Shown piece by piece: positions 4,476 through 7,621 of a stretch of DNA of 7,621 bases. The position numbers were made by a program, and so were the translations under genes. A model generated the notes under the pieces. It worked only from the letters and a program-made list of their open reading frames with translations. It was not told the DNA's origin and searched no databases. Source of the DNA: Nitrososphaeraceae archaeon (GTDB lineage Archaea > Thermoproteota > Nitrososphaeria > Nitrososphaerales > Nitrosopumilaceae); the NCBI GenBank assembly GCA_025922755.1, contig JAICHE010000047.1, positions 1 to 7,621 on the forward strand, given 5' to 3'. The stretch's first letter is position 1. The number at the start of each line of letters is the position of its first letter.

Positions 4476-6281
4476 TTGGCATCTAACCTAAAACAATCAA
4501 GACCAAAACCAAAGAAAGGAAAAATCAATTGGGCCAGAAATCAAGAGGCTGATTTCTTTGCAAACACTGTAAAATTATACCGACAAGGAAAATATGATTC
4601 AGATAGTTTTAGACGTTTTAGATTACAACATGGTGCTTATGGAACAAGATTGGCAGATGATTATGCGATGGTTCGCATCAAATTACCTGCTGGTGAAATT
4701 TATCCAAATCAAATTGAAAGAATTTCTCAGTTAAGTGAACAGTTTTCCATTGGTAGTGCCCATTTCTCCACCAGGGAAAATATCCAATTACACTGGGTTG
4801 TTTTAGAAGATGTTTCTGAAATTTTAAGAGGTTTGTCTGAGGTTGGACTTACTTCCAGAGAAGCATGCGGAAATACGGTAAGAAATGTTATGTGTAGTCC
4901 TTTATCAGGAGTTTGTCCTGATGAGGAGTTTGATGCAACACCTTATGCACTTGCAACTGCTAGATTCTTTTTGCGAAATCCAATGGCCCAAAACTTGCCA
5001 AGAAAATTCAAATTTAATTTTACGTGCTGTGAAAAACATGGAATGGTAAGAATGGTTGATGTGGGATTGATTCCACAAACAAGAGAGCAAAATGGTACTA
5101 CTCAAAAAGGATTCAAAATATTTTTGGGTGGTGGTCTTGGAAACAAATCTTTTGTTGGGCATCAGCTTGAAGAATTTACTCCCGAAGAGGACTTGCTTTA
5201 TACTTCTATTGCGGTAATGAGAATTTTCGATAGGTTAGGTGATAGAAAAAATCTTGCAAGAAACAGAATGCGTTATCTGGTAAATGATATGGGCTGGGAG
5301 AAATTCCAAAACCTAGTTCTGAAGGAAAGAGCAATAGTACGAGCTACACAATCTGTTGTAACAAGATTAAACGTAGATGATACTCCTAATGAAATAAAAA
5401 GACCAATTCGTGTTTCTGATGAAAGTGGTTCAACCACAATTGACGGATATGCAAGATGGTTAAAGGGAAATACCTTTAAACAAAAACAACAAGGTTACTA
5501 CTCAGTTTTTGTAACTTTGGAAGCTGGTGATATAACCTCTAATCAACTTCATGTGCTGTCTGAATTAATCCAAGATTTCTCATCTGAAGGCCTTGCAAGA
5601 GCAGGATTTTCTCAAAATATCTCTTTAAGATATGTCCATGAGGATGATTTACCTTATCTTTATACTAAATTACTAAGTGCTGGACTGGCAAAATCTGGTT
5701 CCCTGACAATGTCGGCACCTATTGGGTGTTCTGGTACCACTTCTTGTAATTTGGCACTTACAAATTCTCATAGATTGGCAAAGGAAATTCAAAGGAAATT
5801 CCTAGAATTAAAACTAGATGAGGATGATGACTTGCGAGACTCTTCAATTAAGATTAGCGGATGTCCTAACTCTTGTGGACAGCACGGAATTGCCACAATT
5901 GGATTCTTTGGAGGAGGGGGAAGAGTCGATAAAGACATGTATCCAAATTATATGATGCAGTTAGGTGGAAGATCCGACGGTGAAACTATGCTTGGCATTA
6001 GCTGCTTGCGAGTTCCGGCAAAAAGAGTAATTCCAGTAATCTTGAAGATAATTGATGTCTTCAAGGAAAATAAAAAACCTGATGATGATCTGAAATCTTG
6101 GATTCATAGAGTAGTAAATGGTATTGATGATTCTAAAATAAAATCAGTAAATGATCTTAAAGAAATTCTTACTCCTCTTACTTTACCACCATCAAAAACA
6201 GAAGATCCTGATTTTTACGCTGATTACGGAAGTGATACAAGTTATCATACAAAAACCGGTAAAGGTGAATGTGCAGCATGA
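4476..6281 (+). CDS. Assimilatory sulfite reductase, siroheme and [4Fe-4S], ferredoxin type
   Basis: Predicted to reduce sulfite to sulfide with six electrons, probably from ferredoxin, for sulfur assimilation in the cytoplasm. Its 601 residues show the usual repeated layout of a ferredoxin-like half domain and a siroheme domain, twice. The cluster and siroheme ligands are Cys418-x5-Cys424 and Cys463-x3-Cys467. The anion-binding residues appear as Arg100 (STRENIQLHW), Arg136 (NTVRNVMC), Lys177 and Lys179 (LPRKFKF). Lys-x-Lys at the last site is typical of sulfite reductases, whereas plant-type nitrite reductases have Lys-x-Asn, so sulfite is the better guess; nitrite activity cannot be excluded. 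The chain ends in an acidic, tyrosine-rich tail closing with GKGECAA. The first in-frame ATG is at residue 65, inside the first domain, so the TTG at 4476 is needed; a strong promoter 29 nt upstream supports it. Translationally coupled to the rhodanese by ATGA. Confidence 0.92.
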   Translation: MASNLKQSRPKPKKGKINWARNQEADFFANTVKLYRQGKYDSDSFRRFRLQHGAYGTRLADDYAMVRIKLPAGEIYPNQIERISQLSEQFSIGSAHFSTRENIQLHWVVLEDVSEILRGLSEVGLTSREACGNTVRNVMCSPLSGVCPDEEFDATPYALATARFFLRNPMAQNLPRKFKFNFTCCEKHGMVRMVDVGLIPQTREQNGTTQKGFKIFLGGGLGNKSFVGHQLEEFTPEEDLLYTSIAVMRIFDRLGDRKNLARNRMRYLVNDMGWEKFQNLVLKERAIVRATQSVVTRLNVDDTPNEIKRPIRVSDESGSTTIDGYARWLKGNTFKQKQQGYYSVFVTLEAGDITSNQLHVLSELIQDFSSEGLARAGFSQNISLRYVHEDDLPYLYTKLLSAGLAKSGSLTMSAPIGCSGTTSCNLALTNSHRLAKEIQRKFLELKLDEDDDLRDSSIKISGCPNSCGQHGIATIGFFGGGGRVDKDMYPNYMMQLGGRSDGETMLGISCLRVPAKRVIPVILKIIDVFKENKKPDDDLKSWIHRVVNGIDDSKIKSVNDLKEILTPLTLPPSKTEDPDFYADYGSDTSYHTKTGKGECAA

Positions 6282-7081
6282 GCCAAGAAAAAGTTGTAAA
6301 GACAACTACTGATATTGATTCTCTTCGATCTGAAATTAGGGATAAAAGTGTAAGAGTAATTGATGTCAGACGAGAGGAAGATTACAAAAAAGATCATATT
6401 CCAACTGCTGTGAATTTACCTCTGGCCAATTTACTTTCGGATGATAGTCCTGAAAGAGTACAAAAACTTGTAAACTCAATGGGGATAGATGATGAAACTT
6501 CCGTTGTTGTGTATGACGATACATTTGGAGCACTTGCATCAAGGGTTGCATGGACATTAGAATACCTCGGGCATTCTGATGTTTCTCTGCTTGAAACTAC
6601 ATATGGTAACTGGAAATCACTTGGTCTAGAAAAGGACGATGTAATTCCTGAAATACAAAAAAAAGAGCATTCCATAAACCTAAGACCTGAAATTTTAGCA
6701 ACTTCAGATTATTTGGAATCTGCAAAAGAAAAGAAAGGTGTTATTTTAGTAGATAATAGAGAACGATTAAACTATCTTGAGCAGCACATTCCAGGTGCAA
6801 TAAGCCTTCCATATCGTACTCTTGCAAGTTCTGATAAAATACTGCGGCCCAAAGAAGATATGAAAAGACTACTTGATAACAGAGGAATTTCAGGAGATTC
6901 TGAAATTATAACTTACTGTGGAAGTGTTGGAACTTTATCAGGGCTGGCCTACTATGCATTAAAATCAGTGGGGCTTCCAAACGCAAAATTGTATGTGAGA
7001 TCTTTCAAAGAATGGAAAAGCCTATCCAAACCTACTGAAAAACAAGAAGATGCAAACTATTGGGATTTATCTGCTGAATAA
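6278..7081 (+). CDS. Tandem-rhodanese sulfurtransferase with a single catalytic cysteine
   Basis: Predicted cytoplasmic thiosulfate- or mercaptopyruvate-type sulfurtransferase of 267 residues, moving sulfane sulfur through a cysteine persulfide. There are two rhodanese domains. The first (about 10-118) has the fold marks VRVIDVRREEDYKKDHIPTA and ends in NWKSLG, but Asp80/Asp81 sit where a catalytic cysteine would be, so it is structural. The second (about 138-250) carries IPGAISLPY and the active loop YCGSVGT with Cys214, the only cysteine in the protein. The CGSVGT loop is neither the classical CRKGVT thiosulfate form nor the CGSGVT mercaptopyruvate form, so the donor is uncertain. The start at 6278 overlaps the reductase stop as ATGA, typical of translational coupling; an in-frame ATG at 6269 would add three residues including a second cysteine. 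Coupling to sulfite reductase suggests a role in handling sulfide, sulfite or thiosulfate. Confidence 0.9.
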   Translation: MSQEKVVKTTTDIDSLRSEIRDKSVRVIDVRREEDYKKDHIPTAVNLPLANLLSDDSPERVQKLVNSMGIDDETSVVVYDDTFGALASRVAWTLEYLGHSDVSLLETTYGNWKSLGLEKDDVIPEIQKKEHSINLRPEILATSDYLESAKEKKGVILVDNRERLNYLEQHIPGAISLPYRTLASSDKILRPKEDMKRLLDNRGISGDSEIITYCGSVGTLSGLAYYALKSVGLPNAKLYVRSFKEWKSLSKPTEKQEDANYWDLSAE

Positions 7082-7621
7082 TTAAGCTACTTCCTCTCGC
7101 AGCTTTTTAGTTACTGTGCTTTCTATGTTGTCAAACAAATCAAGCATCTTTTCTTTATGATCAATAATGTAATCTACTCCTCTGTCTTTGAGTCTTATCT
7201 TCCACAATCTAATTTCTCTATGTTCATCAAAGAAATTCTCAATCATTGGTTCGCCAGACCTTGATGTCTCAATGAATTCATCAAAGATGTCGATTGCTTT
7301 GTCTATATCTTCTTCTTCTATTGCCTCTTTTGCAATCTGGATTGCTTCACTAAGATTCTTTAGATTTTTAACAGGAGTTGGCAATTTCTTTCTGGTAATT
7401 CCAAACAATCCTTTCTTTTCTTCTCCCATTCTTTTTGCAACATCTGGTGCAAGGTCCCACACAGGAATTCTATGCAGACCGTCTCTTTTTTCATTTTGAA
7501 TAATCAAACCTTTACTCATTAATTTTTGTAATGCTTTTTCTACATCAATCTTGTCGATAAATGTAGTCCACACTATAGCTCCAATGGTGTGATACCCTTG
7601 TCTTATTGATTCTAAAACTAC
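7082..7621 (-). CDS. Probable winged-helix protein of unknown function, 5' end beyond the window
   Basis: The minus-strand frame is open from the right edge to the stop at 7084-7082, giving 179 residues. A GTG at 7573 exists, but the frame continues upstream without a stop, so it is not the likely start. Residues 1-60 look like the end of a winged helix: a helix (IDVEKALQKLMSKG), a strand (LIIQNEKRDG) and a wing hairpin (LHRIPVWDLAP). Then come a lysine-rich linker (about 65-88) and a highly charged helical part to the end, with a possible tetratricopeptide-like pair of helices (SEAIQIAKEAIEE and DIDKAIDIFDEFIE). There are no cysteines, membrane segments or catalytic motifs. A transcription factor or regulatory adaptor is possible, but this rests on secondary-structure reading alone. 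Its stop codon directly abuts that of the convergent rhodanese gene. Confidence 0.65.
   Translation of the reverse strand, partial: VVLESIRQGYHTIGAIVWTTFIDKIDVEKALQKLMSKGLIIQNEKRDGLHRIPVWDLAPDVAKRMGEEKKGLFGITRKKLPTPVKNLKNLSEAIQIAKEAIEEEDIDKAIDIFDEFIETSRSGEPMIENFFDEHREIRLWKIRLKDRGVDYIIDHKEKMLDLFDNIESTVTKKLREEVA

Noticed and set aside
4465..4491. Eight-codon upstream ORF starting at ATG 4465 and overlapping the reductase start
   Set aside because: The TATA box at 4444-4450 predicts transcription starting near 4472-4476, so this ATG is probably not in the mRNA.
7188..7499. Plus-strand open frame of 103 codons
   Set aside because: Shadow of the minus-strand winged-helix gene; serine- and isoleucine-rich without recognisable features.

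Overview
The window reads as chromosomal DNA of a marine ammonia-oxidising archaeon of the Nitrosopumilus type (Thaumarchaeota / Nitrososphaerota). This is an inference from several traits: AT-rich DNA, archaeal BRE/TATA boxes about 26-29 nt ahead of start codons with no Shine-Dalgarno sequence, an archaeal Thi4 thiazole synthase, a secreted matrixin-type protease, and a ferredoxin-type sulfite reductase coupled to a rhodanese. There are no rRNA or tRNA genes, insertion sequences or CRISPR arrays.

Layout from left to right. (1) 1-898, minus strand: thioredoxin reductase trxB, whose C-terminal end lies beyond the left edge. (2) 899-1238: a divergent intergenic region of about 340 bp with a dyad next to the trxB promoter and three further inverted repeats. 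One of these is a 52-nt hairpin with a 12-bp stem that no gene explains. (3) 1239-2657, plus: a secreted metzincin (M10-like) metalloprotease. (4) 3452-2676, minus: a protein that looks like an archaemetzincin without its catalytic zinc motif, convergent with the protease and 22 bp downstream of the next gene. (5) 4293-3475, minus: Thi4, carrying the sulfur-donor cysteine. (6) 4294-4475: a 182-bp bidirectional promoter region. (7) 4476-6281, plus: siroheme [4Fe-4S] sulfite reductase. (8) 6278-7081, plus: a tandem rhodanese joined to it by an ATGA overlap. (9) 7621-7082, minus: a probable winged-helix protein whose stop codon abuts the rhodanese stop and whose 5' end lies beyond the right edge.

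The centre of the window is a sulfur-assimilation neighbourhood. The reductase turns sulfite into sulfide, the rhodanese can carry sulfane sulfur on its only cysteine, and Thi4 builds the thiamine thiazole with sulfur probably taken from its own cysteine. The reductase and Thi4 are transcribed divergently from one short region, so shared control is possible. The trxB product supplies reducing power to thioredoxins from NADPH.

The least explained items are the metzincin-like protein downstream of thi4, the structured DNA at 1004-1108, and the Gly-Glu-Cys tail of the sulfite reductase.
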